In this document: positions 16,348 through 24,115 of the stretch, one piece after another
Layout: every line of letters starts with the position of its first letter
How positions within the stretch are numbered: position 1 is the stretch's first letter
Assembly: GCA_016201405.1 (NCBI GenBank)
Contig: JACQCZ010000012.1
Span: forward strand, 1-40,779
DNA from: Candidatus Acetothermia bacterium
GTDB lineage: Bacteria > Bipolaricaulota > Bipolaricaulia > RBG-16-55-9
Direction of reading: 5' to 3'
DNA length: 40,779 bases
Made by a program: the position numbers and the translations under genes
The notes under the pieces: generated by a model
Told to the model about the DNA's origin: nothing
The model's input: only the letters and a program-made list of their open reading frames with translations
Database searches by the model: none

Positions 16348-17700
16348 TTATTTCACCATTCCAGCTTTTGCCAGCTGCTCTTCCAAAAACCGGGTCGTCG
16401 TCGTGCCTGCGACAAACTTGGGGTGATCGAGAATCTCCAGACAAAGATCACGGCTGGTAGCCAGATTGACCAGCTCCAACCGCTGGAGAGCTCCGATCAT
16501 GCGCTTTCTCGCGCTCTCGCGGTCCTCGCCATGGGTAATCACTTTGGCCAAAAGCGAATCATAATAAGGGCCGATAAAGATGCCATTGTAGATGTGCGTA
16601 TCAATGCGGACGCCAAGCCCGCTTGGCCAGCCTTTGATCTCCAGACGGCCTACTGCAGGCTGAAAGTTCTTAAGCGGGTCCTCTGCATTGATGCGGCATT
16701 CAATGGAGTGGCCTTGGAGCTGGAGCTTCTTTTGCGTATAGCCAAGCTTCTCACCGGCAGCGACCCGAATCTGCTCGATGATCAAATCTTTGCCGGCGCG
16801 CATCTCAGAGACCGGGTGCTCCACTTGAATGCGGGCATTGATCTCAATCAAATAAAAATCTTTGCCAGAGACCAAAAATTCGACGGTCCCTGCGTTGTGA
16901 AACTCCAAGATTTTCGCGGTTTTGACGGCTGCATCAAGAATAGTATCCCGAAGCTCAGGATCAAGACCGGGTGCAGGAGACTCTTCAATCAGCTTCTGGT
17001 AGCGGCGCTGGATGGAGCATTCCCGCTCGCCCCAATGCACAACCGTGCCATGCTCATCGGCCAAGATTTGAACTTCGATGTGGCGGGCATTATCCAGATA
17101 TTTCTCAAAATAGACATCGGGGACTCCAAAGGCGGCCTCGGCCTCGCGACGAGCGGCATGAAACTGCTTCATCAGATCTTCATCCTTCTTTACAAGTCTC
17201 ATGCCACGTCCGCCACCGCCCGCTGCCGCTTTGATGATGAGCGGATAGCCGACCTCTTTCACTTTGGTGCGCGCCTCTTCTTCCGTGCGCAGGGCTTCAG
17301 TTCCAGGCAGAAGTGGAAGACCCGAATCTTTGAGGGCATTCTTGGTAGCCAGCTTGTCTCCCGATAATTTCATCACTTTGTGATTGGGACCGATAAACTT
17401 GATGTCGGACTCCTCGCAGACCTCTGCAAAATGGGGATCTTCCGCCAAGAAGCCATAGCCAGGGTGAATCGCTTCGGCTTTGGAAATCTCTGCGGCACTC
17501 ATGATCGAGGCAAGATTGAGATAGCTGGACCTGGCATCGGGGGGGCCAATACAGAAAGTCTCATCGGCCATCTTGACATGGAGCGCATCTTGATCGGCTT
17601 TGGAATAGACAGCCACAGCTAGAATTCCCAGCTGCCTGCAGGCCTCGATGACTCGAAGAGCAAGCTCTCCACGGTTGGCGATCAGGATCTTTTTGAACAT
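16348..17700 (-). CDS. accC: Acetyl-CoA carboxylase, biotin carboxylase subunit
   Basis: 450 residues, the normal AccC length. Carboxylates biotin on AccB with bicarbonate and ATP. Starts MFKKILIANRGELALRVIEA; the ATP-grasp glycine loop KAAAGGGGRGMRLV is near residue 160, KYLDNARHIEVQIL and IEINARIQVEHPVSE follow, with the active-site Arg in the last, and ECRINAED lies in the C-terminal part. Two bases separate it from accB. accA, accD and birA are not in the window. Confidence 0.96.
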   Translation of the reverse strand: MFKKILIANRGELALRVIEACRQLGILAVAVYSKADQDALHVKMADETFCIGPPDARSSYLNLASIMSAAEISKAEAIHPGYGFLAEDPHFAEVCEESDIKFIGPNHKVMKLSGDKLATKNALKDSGLPLLPGTEALRTEEEARTKVKEVGYPLIIKAAAGGGGRGMRLVKKDEDLMKQFHAARREAEAAFGVPDVYFEKYLDNARHIEVQILADEHGTVVHWGERECSIQRRYQKLIEESPAPGLDPELRDTILDAAVKTAKILEFHNAGTVEFLVSGKDFYLIEINARIQVEHPVSEMRAGKDLIIEQIRVAAGEKLGYTQKKLQLQGHSIECRINAEDPLKNFQPAVGRLEIKGWPSGLGVRIDTHIYNGIFIGPYYDSLLAKVITHGEDRESARKRMIGALQRLELVNLATSRDLCLEILDHPKFVAGTTTTRFLEEQLAKAGMVK

Positions 17701-17702
17701 GC

Positions 17703-18191
17703 TCAGCCTTCGAAGAGCTCAAGCACAATCAAGGGCTGCCCGTACTCAACGGGTTTTCCGTCTTGCACGATGATCTCTTTCACAATGCCCGCTCGCTCCG
17801 TGCGGACCTCATTCATCACTTTCATCGCCTCCACAAGACAGACCGTGTCCCCCGGATTGATGCGGTCCCCCACTTCTACGTATGGCTCTTCACCGGGGGC
17901 AGGGCGGCGAAAGAAGGTCCCTACAATCGGTGCTTCGATGACATAGCCATTGGCAGGCATCCTCTTCTCTTGGATGGGGGCACCCTTGGCTTGAGCCGCT
18001 GTCTGTTGGGTTGGGGACGGAGCGGTCTGCGTGGGCTGTGGCTGCAAAACGGCCGTGATCGGTTGAAAGAGGCTGCCCCGGACCGACTCACGCTTCAGGA
18101 TCAGCCGTGATTCGCCCCGATGCAACTCTAGCTCGGTCAGTGTAGTGCGCTCAAAGACTTCAATGAGCGACTTGATCTCCTCAACCTCCAT
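17703..18191 (-). CDS. accB: Acetyl-CoA carboxylase, biotin carboxyl carrier protein
   Basis: 162 residues. The N-terminal helical segment MEVEEIKSLIEVFERTTLTE is followed by a Pro/Gln/Thr/Ala-rich linker (~45-75). The biotinyl domain starts near residue 84 (VIEAPIVGTFFRRPAPGEEP) and the biotinylated Lys124 is in VEAMKVMNEV. The protruding-thumb region (FFRRPAPGEEPYV) indicates a true acetyl-CoA carboxylase BCCP. First gene of a possible ten-gene run down to lepB1. Confidence 0.95.
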   Translation of the reverse strand: MEVEEIKSLIEVFERTTLTELELHRGESRLILKRESVRGSLFQPITAVLQPQPTQTAPSPTQQTAAQAKGAPIQEKRMPANGYVIEAPIVGTFFRRPAPGEEPYVEVGDRINPGDTVCLVEAMKVMNEVRTERAGIVKEIIVQDGKPVEYGQPLIVLELFEG

Positions 18192-18236
18192 GCCTCTCGA
18201 AACCCCTTTCTGACCTCACGTGTGAGTGGAGCCCTT

Positions 18237-18266
18237 AGCATACCGCAAGCGAGCCAGTCCTTGCAA
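18237..18266 (-). promoter_or_regulatory. Probable accB promoter
   Basis: On the minus strand TTGCAA (18266-18261) and TATGCT (18242-18237) are spaced by 18 bases. The palindromic TTGCAA also serves as -35 for the divergent CNNM gene. A small inverted repeat CTCAC-GT-GTGAG (18215-18226) lies in the leader. Confidence 0.5.
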
Positions 18267-18289
18267 AAAATTGCTGCCTATCTTATAAT
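18261..18289 (+). promoter_or_regulatory. Probable promoter of the CNNM/CorC gene
   Basis: TTGCAA (18261-18266), a 17-base spacer and a perfect TATAAT (18284-18289); start expected near 18296, 20 bases before the gene. Confidence 0.6.
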
Positions 18290-18315
18290 GCCTGCGCAAT
18301 TGAGGTGCGTCTTGA

Positions 18316-19599
18316 ATGGATCCTGCGGTAGGATTCTTATGTCTTGTGCTGCTCACGCTCTTTAGCAGCTTTTTAACTACTCTGGAGATCGCGATTGCCT
18401 CGCTGGGACGAGTTCGTATTACGGCACTCCAGAAGGAATATCCCGCGCGGCGCCCATTACTGCAACAGCTTCTCACTACCCCTGCGCTGGTTCTGGCCTC
18501 GATCTCCTTTCTTCGGGATCTGGCTCTGATTGGCGGGGGGCTGATTGCCCTCTCCGTTACTATGTCGATTCTTCCATGGAGCTACGGATTCACTGCTCTT
18601 GTTGCAGTCGCCGTTTCGGCTCTTTTTGTTCTGCTATTTCGGGAGATCTTTCCGAAATATCTTGGACGGGAGCAGATGGGAAGCTGGGTCGTTCGCTATT
18701 TGGGGATTATCAATTGGCTCACAGGCCCTCTCGTCCCGCTGATGGGATCCCTCCACAATTTAGGGAATCTCATCCGCTCTCTCTTCCGTCTTCCACACCA
18801 AGAGGAGAAGCGGCGCGCCGCGCCTGTCAGCGAAGAGCAGATCCGGTATCTGCTAGAGGCGGCTGAAGAGCATGGCCTGCTGGAAAAAGAGGAGCAGCGC
18901 ATGATCTGGCGCATCCTCTCCTATGACGACCGGGTCGCGAGACAAGTGATGGTGCCGCGGCCTGAAGTGATCGCCATCGCAGCGGACACCACAATTGATC
19001 AGGTGCGAGAGATTGTGCAAGAGCACGGCCACTCCCGCTATCCCATCTATGAAGGAACGCGGGACAATGTGGTCGGGGTTCTTTATGCCAAAGATCTCTT
19101 GGGACGCGGATTCTCCGACGAGATTTTACTGAGGGACCTCATTCGCCAGCCCTTCTTCATCCCTACGATCAAGCCGATCAATGATCTGCTCCGCGAAATT
19201 CAACGCAACAAGAAGCACATGGCGATCGTAGTGGATGAGTTTGGCAGCATGGCAGGCATCGTTACGCTAGAAGACATTTTGGAAGAGATTGTGGGCGAGA
19301 TCGCTGATGAGTTTGATCAGCAAGAGACGCCCATTCGCAAGATCTCGCGCAGCGAATATCTCGTCGATGGGGATGCAGAATTGCGCCAGATCAATGAAGA
19401 GCTGGTGCTCAATCTGCCGATGGATGGCGCTGTCACAATCGGAGGGCTGATCACGCAAGAGCTGGAAGAGATCCCGCAATCCGGACGCAAAATTACACTC
19501 GATGGCGTCACACTGACTGTGGAGAACGCCACCGCCCGTGAGATTCTCAAGGTGCGAATCCAGCTGCCGGAGATTGTCTCATCACAGAACGTAAACTAG
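18316..19599 (+). CDS. CNNM/CorC-family (hemolysin-like) membrane protein with CBS domains
   Basis: 427 residues. N-terminal DUF21/CNNM transmembrane domain (~1-180, four hydrophobic segments; begins LCLVLLTLFSSFLTTLEIAI), then YLLEAAEEHGLLEKEEQRMI. A CBS pair (~205-335; VMVPRPEVIAIAADTTIDQV and HSRYPIYEGTRDNVVGVLYA) and a C-terminal CorC_HlyC domain (~345-420) follow. Members are Mg2+ or Co2+ transporters of the inner membrane, with CBS domains binding ATP-Mg. GAGGTG 8 bases upstream fixes ATG 18316. It has its own promoter and is divergent from accB. Confidence 0.9.
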   Translation: MDPAVGFLCLVLLTLFSSFLTTLEIAIASLGRVRITALQKEYPARRPLLQQLLTTPALVLASISFLRDLALIGGGLIALSVTMSILPWSYGFTALVAVAVSALFVLLFREIFPKYLGREQMGSWVVRYLGIINWLTGPLVPLMGSLHNLGNLIRSLFRLPHQEEKRRAAPVSEEQIRYLLEAAEEHGLLEKEEQRMIWRILSYDDRVARQVMVPRPEVIAIAADTTIDQVREIVQEHGHSRYPIYEGTRDNVVGVLYAKDLLGRGFSDEILLRDLIRQPFFIPTIKPINDLLREIQRNKKHMAIVVDEFGSMAGIVTLEDILEEIVGEIADEFDQQETPIRKISRSEYLVDGDAELRQINEELVLNLPMDGAVTIGGLITQELEEIPQSGRKITLDGVTLTVENATAREILKVRIQLPEIVSSQNVN

Positions 19600-19677
19600 A
19601 AGGCTCGCCATTCGTTGAATTTCGAAAATCAAGAATCTAAGATTAAGCTAAGCAGGATAACGCAAGGAGGGATGCCT

Positions 19678-22563
19678 TTGCATCGGCGGAACTGGCTCTG
19701 GGTTGCTCTACTATTTGCGCTGGCTCTCATACAGGGGCTCGGCATCAACGGCTTAGCTCAGTCCGACTTCAATCAGTACAAGATTGAAGCCACATTCAAT
19801 CCCAACGATCAAGTCATTCACGCTACTCAGACTATTGTATATAGTAATGATTCCAAGGAATCATTAAACGCACTCTTCTTTCTTCTGCTCCCTAACTATG
19901 ACCGGCAGCCCAATCCCTATCTCGACCCAAGTGCATTGGATGCTGGCTATCCCGACGGCTTTGATCCCTCCTGGCTCAAGATAGAGTCTGCAACAGATGC
20001 TGAGAATAAACCGCTGCAATATGAGCTGTCAAAGGGGCCAGCTACATTTCAGAGTTATTCTCTCGATGACACATTGCTCAGAGTGACGCTATCTTCGCCT
20101 CTCGCTCCCGGTGCAAAGACCCAGGTTGCTCTGACATTTACAACCCATTTCCCCAACTCGAATCGAGGAGATGAGGCACGCTTTCGTGATGTCTATCTCT
20201 GGCGCTTCGCCTGGAATCCGATGGCTGTTCTCGCCAGTGACTTGATTCATGGTGAATATACATCTGACCAGCGCCCGTACTATCAATATGCTATCCCTTC
20301 TGCACTGTATGAGCTCACTCTAACTGTGCCAGCGGGCTACCAGGTGGCCGTTGGAGCCGATCAACAGAAAGTGGTCAAAGAGACAGCAACCGAGACGACA
20401 GTTCACGCCACGAATGGGATCCCAGTTCGCTCTCTTCCAATCGGGATAAGCAAGCTTTTCAAGATCTATCATTTGCCAGAATCGGATCCAGAGATTTGGG
20501 TCTATTATCTACCCGGCGACGATGATTCTGCCGTGCTATTAGCCTTAAACGCAAAAGAGATCGTGACAGCCTATCAGGCTCGCAGGGGAGAATATCCACA
20601 CCGCCGTCTATTAATTGTAGAAACCCCCTCCACAGCCGCCGGGTTTGCGGGCGCGACCGCAGATGCCTTCACTCTTATTAACCAGACTTACTTTAGTGAC
20701 CGAAATCTGGCTGTGCGAGGTCTTTTGGACCGGCTGACCGATTATCTGCTTGCCCATGAGATCGCGCACCAGTGGTGGGGGATCGGCGTGGGGCAAGATA
20801 TTAACGCAGAGAATTTTCTGAGTGAGTCCTTTGCTCAATATCTGTCCATCACCTATTTTGAGAAGAAATATGGGGAGTTTGGTCCCAACGTCTTTCAGTT
20901 GGGGCGGGATGGCCTGCTAGAGCGTTTTGTGGATCATCAATTTGGATACATTAACTTACGAGAGCACCTGCAAGGCGATCTGCCCTACGTCACGGCCTTT
21001 GTTGACCGCTTTGATGAGGCTCTAATCAAACCCCAGAAAGATGTCAAATATTACAACTTTGATGCAGAGAGACTTTATAATAAAGGCTATCTGATTCTGC
21101 GTGCGCTGCGCGGAGTGATCGGCGAGAAGATGATGGATAAGCTCTTGCGGGTCGCCCATGAGCGCTATGTCTACAAGATTGCAACGGTAAAAGATTTTCA
21201 AGCTGTGGCTGAAGAGGTCTCCGGTCAGAACCTGAATGAGTTCTTTCAGACGACTCTCTTTGAGGAGACGGATGAGCATGGCCATGCTCCATACGCTGAT
21301 TATGGAATTGGCCATATAGATACTCTGCAAAAAGCAGCAGACAGCTATGAGTACCGTGTTCATCTCTTCCATGATGGAAAGATTCGCCTGCCTGTGGAAG
21401 TTGACGCAACCGACAAAGAGAACCACGTGCAGAGCCAGTCATGGAAGCTAGCCGACCAGGATCAACGCGATTTTGTCATGAGCTTCCAGACCACCAAGCC
21501 TCTCAAAGAGGTGGGCGTAGACCCAAAGAGCCTGGTGCCTGATGTGGACAGGCTCAACAATTATTACTTGCTGGACGGGCTCTCCATCTTCAATCGCAAA
21601 CTGGAGATCAATACCACAGGGCGAAACTCCATGCCCATCGATTCCTACACAATTGGCGTAGACCCCATCAACCAGTATCTGCAAGGGGGCTATCGGCTCG
21701 ATCACCGCTGGACATTGGGGAATGGCATCATCCAGTTCGCCAAGAATTTTGGGCGAGGCGACGTCTTGAATGTGATCACGGCCTTCACCCCGGTTGGGCT
21801 GCTGGGAGAGCTCTCGCTCCGTCAGTCGTACTACTCACATCCAGAGACAGGTCTCTTAGGCACGTATTGGGAGCCGAGGGATCAGACCGAGATCACGCTG
21901 GCCCGAGAGACGGATTCCTCTGGCAGCCCCTTCTATGACCGCAGATCCGAAGCGACGGGGAAGGTCTTCAACCTCTTTGGGTTGACGTGGCTTCATCAAG
22001 AGAGCGTGCAGAGGCTCTTTGCCAGCTGGTTTCGCGTGCTTGATGATCCCAATTCATTCATCCGCTTTGATGGAGGGCTCTGGCACAACATTCACCTCTC
22101 TCCGGGCATCAATCTGGATGGTCAGATTGCCGCAGGGTGGGGTGATAAGCCCACTGGAATCTTCCGCTTCAACTTGAGCGATTTGAGCGGGTATGCCGCA
22201 GCCCCGGGGTATCCATTTGTAGGGAACGCCTTCTTTCTGGGGGAAGTCAATTTGCGGATTCCATTTCAGCGCGAGATGGAATACAACTTGCTCAACGCCG
22301 CCGTACTGGAGCAGATGGATGAGCGCTTCTTCTTTGAGTTTGGCAACATTTGGGCCAACTCGAGCAAAATGCCATCAGACCTCTCTCATCTGCTCGATGG
22401 AGTGCGAAGCCAAATCGGATTCGAAGTGAGCTTCTCGGGGCGCACCTTTGGTGGACTCTTCCCCTGGCAAGTCCGCATCGGCATCACCTATCCACTAAGC
22501 AATATTGATGAGGATCATCGAATTCTCAAGCAATACATCCAGGTCAGCACCCCATTTTTCTAA
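19678..22563 (+). CDS. M1-family metallopeptidase fused to a probable outer-membrane beta-barrel
   Basis: About 961 residues. Signal peptide LHRRNWLWVALLFALALIQG, then an M1-type beta domain and a thermolysin-like domain with HEIAHQWWG (His360-Glu-x-x-His364) and the third zinc ligand Glu383 in LSESFAQY, exactly 18 residues on. The exopeptidase GAMEN motif is replaced by GFAGATADA near 322, so aminopeptidase activity is doubtful. From ~640 the sequence turns into alternating, Gly/aromatic-rich strands and ends in Thr-Pro-Phe-Phe, like an outer-membrane beta-barrel of the surface-antigen type. Start: AAGGAGG (19664-19670) is ideal for TTG 19678 and too close for ATG 19672; the frame is open from 19615. 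It lies 8 bases before panC. Confidence 0.82.
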   Translation: MHRRNWLWVALLFALALIQGLGINGLAQSDFNQYKIEATFNPNDQVIHATQTIVYSNDSKESLNALFFLLLPNYDRQPNPYLDPSALDAGYPDGFDPSWLKIESATDAENKPLQYELSKGPATFQSYSLDDTLLRVTLSSPLAPGAKTQVALTFTTHFPNSNRGDEARFRDVYLWRFAWNPMAVLASDLIHGEYTSDQRPYYQYAIPSALYELTLTVPAGYQVAVGADQQKVVKETATETTVHATNGIPVRSLPIGISKLFKIYHLPESDPEIWVYYLPGDDDSAVLLALNAKEIVTAYQARRGEYPHRRLLIVETPSTAAGFAGATADAFTLINQTYFSDRNLAVRGLLDRLTDYLLAHEIAHQWWGIGVGQDINAENFLSESFAQYLSITYFEKKYGEFGPNVFQLGRDGLLERFVDHQFGYINLREHLQGDLPYVTAFVDRFDEALIKPQKDVKYYNFDAERLYNKGYLILRALRGVIGEKMMDKLLRVAHERYVYKIATVKDFQAVAEEVSGQNLNEFFQTTLFEETDEHGHAPYADYGIGHIDTLQKAADSYEYRVHLFHDGKIRLPVEVDATDKENHVQSQSWKLADQDQRDFVMSFQTTKPLKEVGVDPKSLVPDVDRLNNYYLLDGLSIFNRKLEINTTGRNSMPIDSYTIGVDPINQYLQGGYRLDHRWTLGNGIIQFAKNFGRGDVLNVITAFTPVGLLGELSLRQSYYSHPETGLLGTYWEPRDQTEITLARETDSSGSPFYDRRSEATGKVFNLFGLTWLHQESVQRLFASWFRVLDDPNSFIRFDGGLWHNIHLSPGINLDGQIAAGWGDKPTGIFRFNLSDLSGYAAAPGYPFVGNAFFLGEVNLRIPFQREMEYNLLNAAVLEQMDERFFFEFGNIWANSSKMPSDLSHLLDGVRSQIGFEVSFSGRTFGGLFPWQVRIGITYPLSNIDEDHRILKQYIQVSTPFF

Positions 22564-22571
22564 GTTTTCAG

Positions 22572-23474
22572 ATGAGACGATCGAATAAGATCAGAATCGC
22601 TCACACGATCAAAGAGGCTCGCGGTGAGATTGACGAAGCATGGGCTCGTGGCGAAGAGATCGGCTCTGTACCCACAATGGGATATTTGCATGAAGGCCAT
22701 CTCAGTCTGATCGATCTTGCCAAAAAAGATTCTGGTTATGTTGTAGTCAGCATCTTTGTCAATCCCACGCAATTTGGCCCCAACGAGGATTTCCAAAATT
22801 ACCCACGGGATTTTGAGCGAGATCGCCAGATGCTTGAAAGCCGCGGTGCCGCGCTGATCTTTGCCCCTGACGTTGCCGAGATGTATCCGCAAAGATCACG
22901 AATTCGCTTCGAGCTAGATACGCTTGGCGATCATCTCTGCGGGGCAAGGCGCCCGGGCCATTTTTCCGGGGTCTTGCAAGTGGTGACGAAGCTCTTTCAC
23001 ATCATTCAGCCGGATGTGGCCATCTTTGGCCAGAAGGACTTACAGCAATTATTGATCATTAGACGTTTGGTGAATGAGTTCGACTTTCCAATCAAGATCA
23101 TAGCAGGAGCAACTCTGCGTGAGCCGGACGGGTTGGCCATGAGCTCGCGAAACTCGTATCTCTCAATTGAAGAGCGCCGCGAGGCAGCAGTCCTCAATCA
23201 CGCCCTCCAACATGCAAAGAAATTGCTAGATTCTGGTGAGAGGAGAGCAGAGCGTGTTATTGACGCAATGCGTGAGCTGATCCAACGTGAAGTCCCATCC
23301 GGCAAGATTGATTACATCGAGATTGTGAATCTAGAAGATCTTCAGCCTATCTCGCGCTGCGAAAAAATATTCGCCATTGCGCTGGCTGTATATCTTGGGA
23401 AGACAAAGCTGATCGACAATATTGTATTGAAGATTGATGGGGAAAATGTCGAAGAGATCAGAGCCCTCAACTGA
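22572..23474 (+). CDS. panC: Pantothenate synthetase (pantoate-beta-alanine ligase)
   Basis: 300 residues. Joins pantoate and beta-alanine with ATP through pantoyl-adenylate, the last pantothenate step. Diagnostic: VPTMGYLHEGHLSLID (HxGH nucleotide motif), SIFVNPTQFGPNEDFQNYPR, LCGARRPGHFSGVLQVVTKL, IFGQKDLQQLLIIRR and the KMSKS-like LAMSSRNSYLS. It is 15.7 kb away from panB-panE. The tsaE start lies inside its last 30 bases. Confidence 0.96.
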   Translation: MRRSNKIRIAHTIKEARGEIDEAWARGEEIGSVPTMGYLHEGHLSLIDLAKKDSGYVVVSIFVNPTQFGPNEDFQNYPRDFERDRQMLESRGAALIFAPDVAEMYPQRSRIRFELDTLGDHLCGARRPGHFSGVLQVVTKLFHIIQPDVAIFGQKDLQQLLIIRRLVNEFDFPIKIIAGATLREPDGLAMSSRNSYLSIEERREAAVLNHALQHAKKLLDSGERRAERVIDAMRELIQREVPSGKIDYIEIVNLEDLQPISRCEKIFAIALAVYLGKTKLIDNIVLKIDGENVEEIRALN

Positions 23475-23898
23475 AGAGTTCATCTCCAACAGCTCGGAAG
23501 AGACTCGCGCCTGGGGGAAGAAGCTCGCACAAAGACTGGGAGACTGGGCCTGCATTCTTCTGGTCGGTAACCTCGGCGCAGGGAAGACGACTCTAGTCAA
23601 AGGAATCGCAGAGGAGCTGGGAATTGACCCCAATGCGGTCACCTCCCCCACCTTTGTTCTGATTCGAGAGCATTATGGAAGAATTCGGCTCATCCATGCC
23701 GATGCCTATCGCGCTGCTAGCACAAAGGAATTTATCGAAGTGGGGCTGGCAGAATATTTGGAGCAGCCGGGGATTGTCGTGATCGAATGGGGCGAAAAGC
23801 TGGCAGAGCTCGTTCCTGCCCATGCAATTTGGATTCGAATCGAGATTTTAGATGGAACCCGAAGGCGAATCTCTCTGTCTCGAGATGGACGAGCTTGA
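23446..23898 (+). CDS. tsaE: tRNA t6A threonylcarbamoyladenosine biosynthesis ATPase TsaE
   Basis: About 150 residues. The Walker A GNLGAGKTTLVKGIAEELG (41-59) is followed by VTSPTFVLIREHYG, LIHADAYR and the Walker-B-like IVVIEWGEKL, all typical of TsaE. It is the ATPase that recycles the TsaB-TsaD complex making t6A37 on ANN-decoding tRNAs. I favour ATG 23446, with GGGGAAA just upstream; in-frame ATG 23437 and TTG 23434 are alternatives. It overlaps panC. tsaB and tsaD are not in the window. Confidence 0.92.
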   Translation: MSKRSEPSTEEFISNSSEETRAWGKKLAQRLGDWACILLVGNLGAGKTTLVKGIAEELGIDPNAVTSPTFVLIREHYGRIRLIHADAYRAASTKEFIEVGLAEYLEQPGIVVIEWGEKLAELVPAHAIWIRIEILDGTRRRISLSRDGRA

Positions 23899-23930
23899 CG
23901 TGAAACAAGTTTTGCCAGTAGATTCAAGCT

Positions 23931-24113
23931 ATGGAACTCAAAGAGCTTGCTGAAGTCGTCCTGCCTAGCGAGACATACAGCGCTGTCACATTCGATCCGG
24001 AGACTCATGAAATCGGCATCCAATATGGCAATGTGCTGATCAGCATTCCCAAAGAAGATTTGTCAGATTTTTTGGAGATGCTCACTAAAGCAAGCTCCAA
24101 GATGAAGAAGTGA
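23931..24113 (+). CDS. Hypothetical small acidic protein, 60 aa
   Basis: Not recognised. It reads MELKELAEVVLPSETYSAVT with further short beta-prone stretches (IGIQYGNVLISI) and an amphipathic helix to the end (DLSDFLEMLTKASSKMKK). No membrane segment. It lies 32 bases after tsaE on the same strand and 2 bases before the convergent comEC stop. No strong ribosome site; support is the regular codon pattern and tight fit between neighbours. Confidence 0.5.
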   Translation: MELKELAEVVLPSETYSAVTFDPETHEIGIQYGNVLISIPKEDLSDFLEMLTKASSKMKK

Positions 24114-24115
24114 AA

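Noticed and set aside
16423-17367. Long plus-strand open frame (314 codons) across accC
   Set aside because: Antisense to unmistakable biotin carboxylase motifs; a shadow frame caused by codon bias.
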